Source: Rugosibacter aromaticivorans (GTDB lineage: Bacteria > Pseudomonadota > Gammaproteobacteria > Burkholderiales > Rhodocyclaceae). From it: a DNA stretch of 64,000 nt. Of this stretch, positions 1 to 7,953 are shown piece after piece. The notes under the pieces are model-generated. The model saw only the letters and a program-made list of their open reading frames with translations, ran no database searches and was not told the origin of the DNA. Numbering within the stretch: position 1 is the stretch's first letter; each line of letters starts with the position of its first letter. Position numbers and translations under genes: made by a program. The stretch is taken from NCBI RefSeq assembly GCF_000934545.1, contig NZ_CP010554.1:124001-188000 (forward strand), read 5' to 3'.

Positions 1-766
1 GGATCAGGGTGGTTGTTTTGCCTGTACCGGGCGGGCCCAGGATCAACAGGCGCTTGTCGAGAGGGAGACGGAAAATTTCGTCCTGGTATTGATCGAGGAT
101 GGGCTGATCCCGCAGTCCCATCTTGGTGATGACGCTGCGGCGAACGCCGTCGATGATGTTGGCCTTGACGGTCTCTTCGGCCAGCAATTGGCCAAGAATG
201 TCTTCGGTGACTTCCTCCCCCGCAACCTCGGTCAGCAGCGCACGCAGTGACTCGATGGTGAACGGCCCAAAATGCTCGGCTTCAACGACGGTGTCGCGAG
301 AGTCCCACCCATCGGCAAGCGCATTGGGCCGAAGCTGGGCCCGCTCAAGAACCTCAACGACGGTTCCATTGGGAAGCGTGAACTCTGCGCCAATTGCCAG
401 TGAGGCCAGGCGTCCAACCGGCGCGCGGTAGCTGGCCAAATTGGGAAAGCCCGATACCGGCGTCGTGCGGCAGATGTAGTAGGTTTTCTCTTCTCCCTCT
501 TCATCGACCACCACAACGCGGGCGATGGCAGGCTCTGCCACCAGCACCTGATAGCTTTCGCGGTTCGCCTGACTGATCTGATCCAGCCTTTGGATGGCTG
601 AACTGGACGTCATTGTGTTGATGCTTGCCAGCGCATCCGAGCCCAGTGTCCGCCCATCGTGCAGCTTGCTCTTGGCCGTTTCAGCAATGCTTTCGAGTTG
701 CGCCAACGCTTCGCCAGCGACCTGCTCGATGTGTTTCCTCGATTCGTCATTCAGGCTCTGCGTCAT
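1..766 (-). CDS. P-loop ATPase/helicase-like protein, C-terminus outside window
   Basis: Read directly on the minus strand: 255 codons from an ATG, running off the window edge. Residues 243-250 form a Walker A site (GPPGTGKT) preceded by LDKRLLIL, the arrangement seen in SF1 (UvrD/Rep-like) helicases and related AAA ATPases. The first 240 residues precede the P-loop; they begin with a helical segment and continue with a mixed region I cannot assign. The start codon overlaps the stop of the DUF4391 gene by 4 bp (ATGA), so it is the fourth gene of the WYL-helicase operon. The helicase motifs that would prove SF1 membership are outside the window, so the class is inferred from the P-loop only. 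Confidence 0.75.
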   Translation of the reverse strand, partial: MTQSLNDESRKHIEQVAGEALAQLESIAETAKSKLHDGRTLGSDALASINTMTSSSAIQRLDQISQANRESYQVLVAEPAIARVVVVDEEGEEKTYYICRTTPVSGFPNLASYRAPVGRLASLAIGAEFTLPNGTVVEVLERAQLRPNALADGWDSRDTVVEAEHFGPFTIESLRALLTEVAGEEVTEDILGQLLAEETVKANIIDGVRRSVITKMGLRDQPILDQYQDEIFRLPLDKRLLILGPPGTGKTTTLI

Positions 767-1464
767 GCACTCTCCCTCCCGGTCAATTCTTCAAGTTCGT
801 TTTTAAGCTGCCGCAAGTGCGCGTTGATCTCTACCTTGCGGTTGAATTGTTTTTCTTTGGCAAGTCGGCTGGCGGCTTTCTCGACCTCACGCTGCTTGGC
901 GGCAACCTGTTCAACGCGGGCGACCAAGTCAGCGAGGCTTTCTTGTGGGCGCGCGGGCGTGGGAATCAGGCGGTGAAGCGCCTGCTCATACAAGCCGCCC
1001 AAGTCGAGTGCCAAGGGCATGGCGGCGCGCTCACAGTCACTCGGCAACCAGGCTGTCGCAAAGTAGTCGCTCAAGACCCAACGGCTGGCGTCTGACTCGT
1101 TCGGGCGCTTGTACGCGGCAATCACCTGTGTTCGGCCATCAAAGCTCAGCTCGAAGATGATGGGAAACTGCACCGCGCCATCGATGCAGCGCAAGACGTC
1201 CAGATTCAGCTCAGACGTCTTGAGCTGGATTGAGAAAATCTGAAGCTCTGGTACTCCCGGCTTGGCGGGCAGGTTGATCGTTTCTGGTGCCAACTTGTAT
1301 TGCCAGACGATCTGCTCCACCTGCTCGACGAACAAGTCCTTCAGCCTCGTATTGGCACCGCTGTGTTCGTAGATCTTGTTCTTTGGCAGGGTGCGGCCAA
1401 AAGCGGCTTGCTTCGGGTAATTGATGAACGCGGCATTCGACTCGAATCGGGCGGGCAGACTCAT
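763..1464 (-). CDS. DUF4391 domain-containing protein
   Basis: A 233-residue protein starting MSLPARFESNAAF. It resembles the DUF4391 family, found beside helicases and methylases in restriction or defence loci; its biochemical activity is not known to me. A charged helical C-terminal third (about residues 170-230, rich in Lys, Glu and Arg) looks like a coiled coil, while the N-terminal part is mixed alpha/beta. The ATG overlaps the helicase stop by 4 bp and its own stop overlaps the next start by 4 bp, so translation is coupled in both directions. A longer open frame extends upstream into the helicase gene, but the ATGA overlap makes this start much the likeliest. Confidence 0.75.
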   Translation of the reverse strand: MSLPARFESNAAFINYPKQAAFGRTLPKNKIYEHSGANTRLKDLFVEQVEQIVWQYKLAPETINLPAKPGVPELQIFSIQLKTSELNLDVLRCIDGAVQFPIIFELSFDGRTQVIAAYKRPNESDASRWVLSDYFATAWLPSDCERAAMPLALDLGGLYEQALHRLIPTPARPQESLADLVARVEQVAAKQREVEKAASRLAKEKQFNRKVEINAHLRQLKNELEELTGRESA

Positions 1465-4400
1465 CCGGCCTCCTGAATCACGAGGAAGGTGATCAGTTCG
1501 AAGTCGTCCAGCCCGGCGATGGTATTGACCAGCGCGGTGGTCTTGCCGCCGCTGAACAGGCTGTCCAGATCCTTCTCTTCCTTCACCTCGATCATGGAGC
1601 GGATGGTCTTGCCAAGCAGGTCCGAATACACCTGCATCTTGCGGCCATCGGCCGTTTCCTTGTTGAACAGGCGGCAGGCATCTGGAATAGGCTGGGCTTG
1701 CCCCTTGCAACAGGTGCGCACCAGATCGAGCAGGCGCTTGACCTCGGTGTGGTCGTGAATGACTTCACCCTCGCGGTTGATGTAGACGAGGTAGTAAGGG
1801 TGCAGCCGGTTGTGCTGGCTGACACTGACGCTCGGATTGCGGTTGCGAAGCGTGAAGATCACGCCCGGGCGCAGGCCCAACTCCGGCTTGGCAGGCACCA
1901 CGGCGTGCATCCCGCTTGGCACGTTGCTCAATTCACCATTGGCCTTAACGTAGTTGAGCAAGTCCATGCGGAAGTCATTGAGTCCGAGGTCAGTGATCGA
2001 CACGCCAGTCTTCAGGTCTTCCAGCTCGATCACTTCTTCTTGCAGACGACGCAATTGCTCCTTGCGATAAGACACGTCGTTGGCTTGGGCGCTCAGCACG
2101 TTGTCATCGCCGGTGGCCGTGACGTCGGCAATCATCATCCGACTCTCAACCCGCTCCTTGAGGTTGATGTACTCGTCGAGCGAGATGTCTGGCCAGTAGT
2201 TGACCAGCTGGATACTGCTGTTGGGCGAGCCGATGCGATCCACACGGCCGAAACGCTGGATGATGCGCACGGGGTTCCAGTGGATGTCGTAGTTGATGAG
2301 GTAGTCGCAGTCCTGCAGGTTCTGGCCTTCAGAGATGCAATCAGTGCCGATCAGCAAGTCAATCTCTGCCGGTTCGTTCGGCAGCACGATGGCTTTCTCC
2401 TTCGAACGCGGCGAGAAGAGGGTGAGCAGTTCCTGGAAGTCGTAGCTCTTCTTGAGCGTGGACTTCGGCGCACCTTTGCCGGTGACTTTCGCGCTGTGCA
2501 GGGTCTGTGTGGCCAGCAACTCCGGAGCCAAATTGGCATACAGATAGTCAGCGGTGTCGGCGAAGGCGGTGAAGATCAGCACCTTCTTGTTGCCGGGATT
2601 CAGCGGTGCTGCGATTTTGTCCAGAACCAGTGCCTTCAGGTGCTGCAGCTTGGCGTCATCGGCAGGTGTGATCTTGTTCATCGACGCCAGCAAGGCATCA
2701 ATGATTTCCAGATCGACCTTCAGCTCGTGCTCCCAAGAAGGCAAGTCCATATCGGCGAGGCTGATCTTGACCTTGCCGCCTATTTTTTCAGACTCGTCGC
2801 TGTCCCCAATGGTGGGCAGGTCGTCGTCGTCCGCGTCGAGGTTTTCCAACTGGTCGGTCAGGTCATCAATGCTGGCGACGTTGCCGGTCTGATTGAACGT
2901 GCTGATCTTGGCCAGCGTATTCGTGTGGTTCGCACGCAGGGACTGGAGCGTCAAGCGGAAGGACTCAATCGAGCTTTCTAGGCGCTTGAGCAGATTGGTC
3001 GTCATCAACGCCTGCAGGCTCTTTTCGCGGTCGGCTTGCTTGAGCTTGCCTTTGCCAGCGACCTGGGTGTCGTACATCTCCTCGTACTTCTTGAGCCGAC
3101 TTGGCAGGATGTAGCTGATCGGGGCGTACACGGCGAGCTTGAGCAGGGACAGTTGCTCGAAGATCTCGTTGAAGCTCATCACGTCCGTTCGCTGCGTGAG
3201 CGGGCTGTGGAATGACAAGGGTTTGCGGCGCTCGGGGAATTGGCCGATGTCCTTGGTGTCGTAGAAGGTCTGGATGTGCTTGCGCGAGCGTGCGATGGTG
3301 ACGCTGTCGAGCAATTCGAAGAAGTCGAAGTCCAACGAGTCCAGGATGGCTCGCGCTGTGCGCTCTTCCGGTGGAAGCTTTGCCCATGCGTTGAAGCTGG
3401 CCTGTGCACCACGGAAAATATCCTCTACCGTCTTGCCGGTGCGCAGCTTCTTGCTGAGGTTTTCGGAGTCGCCCTCGTAGGCCAGTGCCAGTTGGTTGCG
3501 CAGGTCATTGAAGCGGTTGTTCACTGGGGTGGCTGAAAGCATCAGCACCTTGGTTTTCACGCCCTCCTTGATGACCTTGTTCATCAGCTTCTGGTAGCGG
3601 GTTTCCTTGTCCTTGTAGGCGTCGTTATTGCGGAAGTTGTGCGACTCGTCGATGACGACGAGGTCGTAATTGCCCCAGTTGATGCGGTTCAGCGGTGTGC
3701 CAAACGACTCGCCGCTGGTGCGGCTGAGGTCGGTATGGCAAAGTACGTCGTAATTGAACCGGTCACGGGCAAAGATGTTGGTTTTGAGGTTGCGGTTGTA
3801 GTTCAGCCAGTTGTCCGCCAGCTTCTTGGGGCATAACACCAGGACTGACTTGTTACGCAGCTCGTAATACTTGACGACCGCCAGGGCCGTGAAGGTCTTG
3901 CCCAAGCCGACGCTGTCGGCCAGGATGCAGCCGCTGTAGGTCTCAAGTTTGTTGATGATCCCAGTGGCCGCATCTTTCTGGTAGTTGAAGAGCTTGTTCC
4001 AGATGAGCGTGTCTTGGTAGCCCGTGCGGTCGTTCGGCAGGACATCCTCATTGATGTCGTCCAGGAACTCATTGAAGATGTTGTAGAGCATCAGGAAATA
4101 GATGCTCTCGGGCGAGTTTTCCTGGTACACAGACGCAATATGGTCGCAGATCTGCGCCGTCACATCCTCCAGCTTCTCGGGGTCCTGCCAGATCTGGTTA
4201 AACAGACTGAGGTAGGTCGCCGTAAAGGTCGGCTCGTCCATCTTGTTGACGAGGTTGGAGACAGCGTTGCCCTGCTGGTAGCCAAGGTCGACGGCGGTAA
4301 AGCCGTGCAATGGCATGTAGGCAGTCTCTGTGGCGGCCGCCTGAACGCAGGCAAACTGCTGCATGGGTGCCTTGCTGCGATTGGACTTGAACGTCGCCTT

Positions 4401-4745
4401 GCGCCGCATCCAGTCCGCGCACTCTTTTGCAATCGCGCGCTGGGTCAGTTTGTTGCGAAGCTGAATCTCGAACTCACTCCCGTACAGACTCCGTTCGCGG
4501 TCAGCCTTCGGGATGTGGAATTCTTTGCGTTCCTTGCGAATCTTGTCGGTAACCTCGTTGGCGGTGAACGTCGGCGAGGTAAAGATGAATTGCAGCTCGT
4601 CGATTTTTTCCAGCTCTGCTTTGAGCGCTTCAAACGCGTACATCGAAAAGCAGGAGGCTGCGATTTTCAGGCGAGCACCGGGTTTGAGCGTCTGCTTTAG
4701 GTCGTCGCCGAGCAGGCGGTTGATGTTGTCGATCAGTTCCATCAA
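1461..4745 (-). CDS. SNF2-family helicase with N-terminal PLD-like domain
   Basis: A 1,094-residue superfamily 2 helicase. An N-terminal segment (about 25-180) resembles phospholipase-D-like domains fused to SNF2 helicases, but no clear HKD motif is visible, so it is probably not a nuclease. Helicase motifs follow: motif I DSVGLGKT (about 278-285), motif II VIDESHNF (about 365), motif III LSATPVNNR, and a C-terminal lobe with GTDCISEGQNLQ and QRFGRVDRIGS. Such proteins are ATP-driven DNA translocases often found in defence islands. It is the second gene of an operon, overlapping the WYL gene by 4 bp and DUF4391 by 4 bp. The role of DNA tracking for an antiphage effector is inference. Confidence 0.85.
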   Translation of the reverse strand: MMELIDNINRLLGDDLKQTLKPGARLKIAASCFSMYAFEALKAELEKIDELQFIFTSPTFTANEVTDKIRKERKEFHIPKADRERSLYGSEFEIQLRNKLTQRAIAKECADWMRRKATFKSNRSKAPMQQFACVQAAATETAYMPLHGFTAVDLGYQQGNAVSNLVNKMDEPTFTATYLSLFNQIWQDPEKLEDVTAQICDHIASVYQENSPESIYFLMLYNIFNEFLDDINEDVLPNDRTGYQDTLIWNKLFNYQKDAATGIINKLETYSGCILADSVGLGKTFTALAVVKYYELRNKSVLVLCPKKLADNWLNYNRNLKTNIFARDRFNYDVLCHTDLSRTSGESFGTPLNRINWGNYDLVVIDESHNFRNNDAYKDKETRYQKLMNKVIKEGVKTKVLMLSATPVNNRFNDLRNQLALAYEGDSENLSKKLRTGKTVEDIFRGAQASFNAWAKLPPEERTARAILDSLDFDFFELLDSVTIARSRKHIQTFYDTKDIGQFPERRKPLSFHSPLTQRTDVMSFNEIFEQLSLLKLAVYAPISYILPSRLKKYEEMYDTQVAGKGKLKQADREKSLQALMTTNLLKRLESSIESFRLTLQSLRANHTNTLAKISTFNQTGNVASIDDLTDQLENLDADDDDLPTIGDSDESEKIGGKVKISLADMDLPSWEHELKVDLEIIDALLASMNKITPADDAKLQHLKALVLDKIAAPLNPGNKKVLIFTAFADTADYLYANLAPELLATQTLHSAKVTGKGAPKSTLKKSYDFQELLTLFSPRSKEKAIVLPNEPAEIDLLIGTDCISEGQNLQDCDYLINYDIHWNPVRIIQRFGRVDRIGSPNSSIQLVNYWPDISLDEYINLKERVESRMMIADVTATGDDNVLSAQANDVSYRKEQLRRLQEEVIELEDLKTGVSITDLGLNDFRMDLLNYVKANGELSNVPSGMHAVVPAKPELGLRPGVIFTLRNRNPSVSVSQHNRLHPYYLVYINREGEVIHDHTEVKRLLDLVRTCCKGQAQPIPDACRLFNKETADGRKMQVYSDLLGKTIRSMIEVKEEKDLDSLFSGGKTTALVNTIAGLDDFELITFLVIQEAG

Positions 4746-5641
4746 GAGTCCGCCTTCGTAGTGGCGCTATAGCCTGGTGCCAGTACGGCATTTTTCACGC
4801 CGTAAATCGCGAGATGATCTTTGAGCCATAACCGGTACTCCGGTCCACGAAGGCAATGATCGGGCGAACAGTCGACACTCCATTTGCGCAGGATGTATCC
4901 AGCCGTGGCAGCGCGCAGCTTCATCCGCAGCACGCCGTCGCGCATGCCGTAATCCATTTCGGTGATCTCCGGCCGGGGCTGATCCGGGTGCGGCACCAAC
5001 TCCAGTTCGACGATCCGCGTCCACTGGATGTCTTGATCGCTCATCTCATGGGCTGCCACTGGCTGCCCCTTGAGCACGACAGGGTTCTTGATCCGGGTGA
5101 TGACGAAATCCCGGAACTCCTGAGACTTCCGGTCAAAGGCGCGGACATGCCAGCGCAGGCCGTTGTCGATCAGCGCAAAGGGGACGACTTCCCGCTCAGT
5201 ACAGCCGCTAGATATTGAGTAGTACTCGACGCGGAGCGGACACACCAGATGGATCGCCCGGGTCACGCTGGCCAGCACATCGAGATCCGGGTGTGTAAGC
5301 CGTGAGGGGCTTTCGCTGGCCACCCACGCCTTGAGCCGCATCGGCTCGCCGTCTCCAAAGCCCTGCGTCAGCCAAGACAGCACCCGCTCCGGAGGAAAGT
5401 CGAAGATGGGGCGGAAGTCTGGCCCCAGGACGTAGGCCTTGCCTTTGGGGTCATAGTCGATGTTGCCTGGAGACAACTCCTTATAGAGCGCTAAATCTCG
5501 AGTTGCCGCTGCGGACTGGATGCCAAACCGCGCAACCAAGTCCTGCCGACGGATCTCCCCCACGAAGCGCACGCGCAGCTCAATGAACGCGAGCCGGTCG
5601 CGCTGAGGCTGGGTCAGTTCTGCAAGTTGGTCTTTGGGCAT
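4742..5641 (-). CDS. WYL-domain transcriptional regulator (BrxR/CapW-like)
   Basis: A 299-residue protein with an N-terminal winged-helix region (about 10-60, DRLAFIELRVRFVGEIRRQD) and a WYL domain near residues 130-200, including REVVPFALIDNGLRWHVRAF, where these proteins sense a ligand. Three-part wHTH-WYL-C-terminal proteins of this length repress defence operons such as BREX and CBASS. It is the first gene of the minus-strand operon, and an inverted repeat overlaps its promoter, fitting autorepression. The start ATG is immediately preceded by AGGA, closer than a normal ribosome binding site, and no later in-frame ATG lies nearby. Regulation of the divergent Wadjet genes is possible but inferred. 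Confidence 0.85.
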   Translation of the reverse strand: MPKDQLAELTQPQRDRLAFIELRVRFVGEIRRQDLVARFGIQSAAATRDLALYKELSPGNIDYDPKGKAYVLGPDFRPIFDFPPERVLSWLTQGFGDGEPMRLKAWVASESPSRLTHPDLDVLASVTRAIHLVCPLRVEYYSISSGCTEREVVPFALIDNGLRWHVRAFDRKSQEFRDFVITRIKNPVVLKGQPVAAHEMSDQDIQWTRIVELELVPHPDQPRPEITEMDYGMRDGVLRMKLRAATAGYILRKWSVDCSPDHCLRGPEYRLWLKDHLAIYGVKNAVLAPGYSATTKADS

Positions 5642-5691
5642 TCCTGAGTGCTCTATCGGGTTAGCGAATACTTGTGCGGGTTATTGCGGGA

Positions 5692-5720
5692 AGTATATAA
5701 GCTGCTCTAGAATGTGGCAA
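5692..5720 (-). promoter_or_regulatory. Sigma70-like promoter of the WYL-helicase operon
   Basis: On the minus strand, TTGCCA (-35) is followed after exactly 17 bp by TATACT (-10). Each box matches its consensus at five of six positions. It lies 51 bp upstream of the WYL start codon. The -35 box overlaps the left arm of the neighbouring inverted repeat by four bases, so a repressor bound there would block polymerase. Confidence 0.65.
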
Positions 5721-5750
5721 CGCAATGTTTATGATTCTTGTATGCGTTGC
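5717..5750. promoter_or_regulatory. Inverted repeat, candidate WYL-regulator operator
   Basis: Perfect 8-bp arms GCAACGCA and TGCGTTGC separated by 18 bp (26 bp start to start). It sits in the 157-bp space between two divergent defence operons and overlaps the -35 box of the WYL promoter. WYL-type repressors bind such palindromes as dimers. Binding by the adjacent WYL protein is an inference. Confidence 0.55.
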
Positions 5751-5798
5751 ATTGTGATTACCACATGACGGGCGATGCCCGCACTTTGGAGCATGGGA

Positions 5799-7259
5799 GT
5801 GAAAGCAGACAAAGCCATCGCGACCTACCGGCGCATGCGGGCGCAGCCGCTGTGGCGTCTGCTTGCCTCGACTACCGGGCCCACCGTCATTGGCCTGCTC
5901 CAATCTCATCTATATGAGAGCGAGCGAAGCCTCCCTGCCTCCATTTTTCACGAACGCATCGCAAGGGATCTGGAAGAGCTGCGCGCCCAAGGCGAAGACT
6001 TTCCCCAAACGGCACAGGCGTATGTCGCCAGCTGGCTCGCCGATGGGTACCTGGAGCGACGCTTCCCGGCTGGGGCTTCAGAAGAGGAATATGAACTCTC
6101 CACGGCGGCCGTCGAAGCCATTCGGTTTGTATCTGGACTGGCGCAGCCGCACTCCGCCGCGACCGAAAGTCGCCTGACGCTCGTCATCGAGGCCTTGGCC
6201 CGACTTGCCGAGGACACCGACACCGACAAGTTCCGCCGCATCGACCGGCTGATGGCCGAGCAAGCCCGCATCGACAAGGAGATTGACGCCATCCAGAAGG
6301 GGCAGATGCGCGTGCTGCCCCAAACAACGGCGCTCGAGCGCACGCGGGAGATCATCACGCTGGCCGACGATCTGGCCGGTGATTTCCGCCGAGTCCGCGA
6401 TCAGTTCGACCAGCTCAATCGCGATCTCCGTGAGCGCATCATGGACAACGATGGCAATCGCGGGGATGTGCTGGATTCGCTGTTCGCCGGAATCGACCTG
6501 ATTTCAGAGAGTGACGCCGGAAGAACTTTCTCCGCTTTCTGGCGACTGCTCACGGACCCAGAACAAGCGGCCACGCTTGATCAGGCGCTAGATAGCGTTA
6601 TGTCGCGGGAGTTCGTGGGGCAGCTCGAAGCCAAGGAGCGACGATTCCTTCTGCGGCTCACGCGGACTCTTCTCGAGCAAGGCGGTATGGTTCACGAGGT
6701 GCTCCAGACCTTCGCGCGCAGCCTGAAGCACTTCGTCCAAAGTCGTGAGTACCTCGAGCAACGCCGACTCAATCACCTGCTGAAAGACGCCCAACGCGCA
6801 GCACTGGCCCTGAAGGATGAAGTCAGGGCCACAGAAACCCTCCAGTACACGCTGGAACTCACGAGCAGTCGTTTGCGCTCATTGTCTCAATGGGTGTTGC
6901 ACGACCCATCCCTACAAGCATTGCCCGGGCAGATGGCAGAAGGGGATGCGCCGCCAATCGACCTTGAGTCTGTGAGCGAACTGGTCGCACAGTCCGAGAT
7001 CGACTTCCGAACACTGAAGGCCAACGTGCTGGCTGTCCTAGAGCAACGCTCCCAGGCATCCATTGCCGACGTGCTGGAGCAGTTCCCTGCTGCGCAGGGG
7101 TTGGGCAGCGTCGTCGGCCTGCTTGCGTTGGGCAGTCGGCATGGGTTCAAGGCCGACCACAGTGAAACCGTAGGCTGGGTTGGAGGCGACGACGAGCGTC
7201 GTAGCGCCCGAATTCCAAAGATCTTCTTTTTGAGGGAGCGGGCCAATGAACTGGTCTGA
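5799..7259 (+). CDS. jetA: Wadjet type I protein JetA (DUF3375, kleisin)
   Basis: About 486 residues of the DUF3375 family. JetA is the kleisin subunit linking the JetC ATPase heads in the Wadjet SMC complex, which recognises and cleaves closed circular plasmid DNA. Family features include the N-terminal helical part (YRRMRAQPLWRLLAS), long charged helices over residues 130-400 and a C-terminal winged-helix-like part. GTG 5799 is chosen because GGAG lies 7 bp upstream; in-frame ATGs at 5775 and 5793 lack a well-spaced ribosome binding site. It is the first gene of jetABCD, and its end overlaps jetB by 14 bp. Confidence 0.9.
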   Translation: MKADKAIATYRRMRAQPLWRLLASTTGPTVIGLLQSHLYESERSLPASIFHERIARDLEELRAQGEDFPQTAQAYVASWLADGYLERRFPAGASEEEYELSTAAVEAIRFVSGLAQPHSAATESRLTLVIEALARLAEDTDTDKFRRIDRLMAEQARIDKEIDAIQKGQMRVLPQTTALERTREIITLADDLAGDFRRVRDQFDQLNRDLRERIMDNDGNRGDVLDSLFAGIDLISESDAGRTFSAFWRLLTDPEQAATLDQALDSVMSREFVGQLEAKERRFLLRLTRTLLEQGGMVHEVLQTFARSLKHFVQSREYLEQRRLNHLLKDAQRAALALKDEVRATETLQYTLELTSSRLRSLSQWVLHDPSLQALPGQMAEGDAPPIDLESVSELVAQSEIDFRTLKANVLAVLEQRSQASIADVLEQFPAAQGLGSVVGLLALGSRHGFKADHSETVGWVGGDDERRSARIPKIFFLRERANELV

Positions 7260-7953
7260 GAACAACGAATCAGCAATGCCAGTCGAAGCACAAGCACCCG
7301 ATGATGCTCAGGCACCTGCCAACACCCTGTTCCTGGGCGACAGCGGCGAGTTGGCACTGGATACCCGGCGCGCCCTGGTGCAGCTGCTGGCAGGGCCATC
7401 GCTCGACGGACGTCGGCATCCAAAACTCTGGCCGATCTTGGTACGAGACGAAGCGGTGATCCGTCGGCGTCTTGCCGAGCTGTTTCTCGAACTGGTTATC
7501 GACCGAGACGTACAAGTGGCGTTCACGCGCCAGGCAGACACCGGCGAACTTGAGGTACCTCTCCTGTTGCGTCGTGCCCAGCTGACGTTCATTGACTCCA
7601 TTCTGCTGCTCCACCTTCGCCAGCGATTGACCCAGGCGGACTCGCAGGGCGACCGTGCCGTGGTGTCGACAGACGAGATCACGGAGTTTCTCTCCCTCTA
7701 TGAGCGCGCCGCCAACACCGACCGTGCAGGGTTCGTGAAACGGGTTCATGCCTCCATCGAGAAGATCAAGAAGCACAGCATTCTTCAGAAAATTCGCTCG
7801 AGTGAGGATCGCTTCGAGATTTCGCCGACGCTGAAGCTCCTCTTCTCGGCAGAGGAAATACAAGCGCTGACGCACCTGTATCAGCGAATGGCGGCCGGAG
7901 AAACGCCAGCGCAGCTGGTTCAGACTGAAGCTGATGAGGAGGCTGACCAATGA
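7246..7953 (+). CDS. jetB: Wadjet type I protein JetB (DUF4194, KITE subunit)
   Basis: A 235-residue DUF4194-family protein, the MukE-like KITE subunit that binds the JetA kleisin. Visible features are a proline/alanine-rich N-terminus, a winged-helix body with RRALVQLLAGPSLDG near residue 40, and an acidic tail (TEADEEADQ). GAGGGAG lies just upstream of the ATG as a ribosome binding site. It overlaps jetA by 14 bp and jetC by 4 bp (ATGA), consistent with stoichiometric co-translation of the condensin-like complex. Identification rests on family resemblance and the intact four-gene order. Confidence 0.88.
   Translation: MNWSENNESAMPVEAQAPDDAQAPANTLFLGDSGELALDTRRALVQLLAGPSLDGRRHPKLWPILVRDEAVIRRRLAELFLELVIDRDVQVAFTRQADTGELEVPLLLRRAQLTFIDSILLLHLRQRLTQADSQGDRAVVSTDEITEFLSLYERAANTDRAGFVKRVHASIEKIKKHSILQKIRSSEDRFEISPTLKLLFSAEEIQALTHLYQRMAAGETPAQLVQTEADEEADQ

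Noticed and set aside
1698..2981. Long plus-strand open frame opposite the SNF2 helicase
   Set aside because: It is exactly antisense to well-supported helicase motifs and has no ribosome binding site or recognisable domain; a codon-bias shadow.
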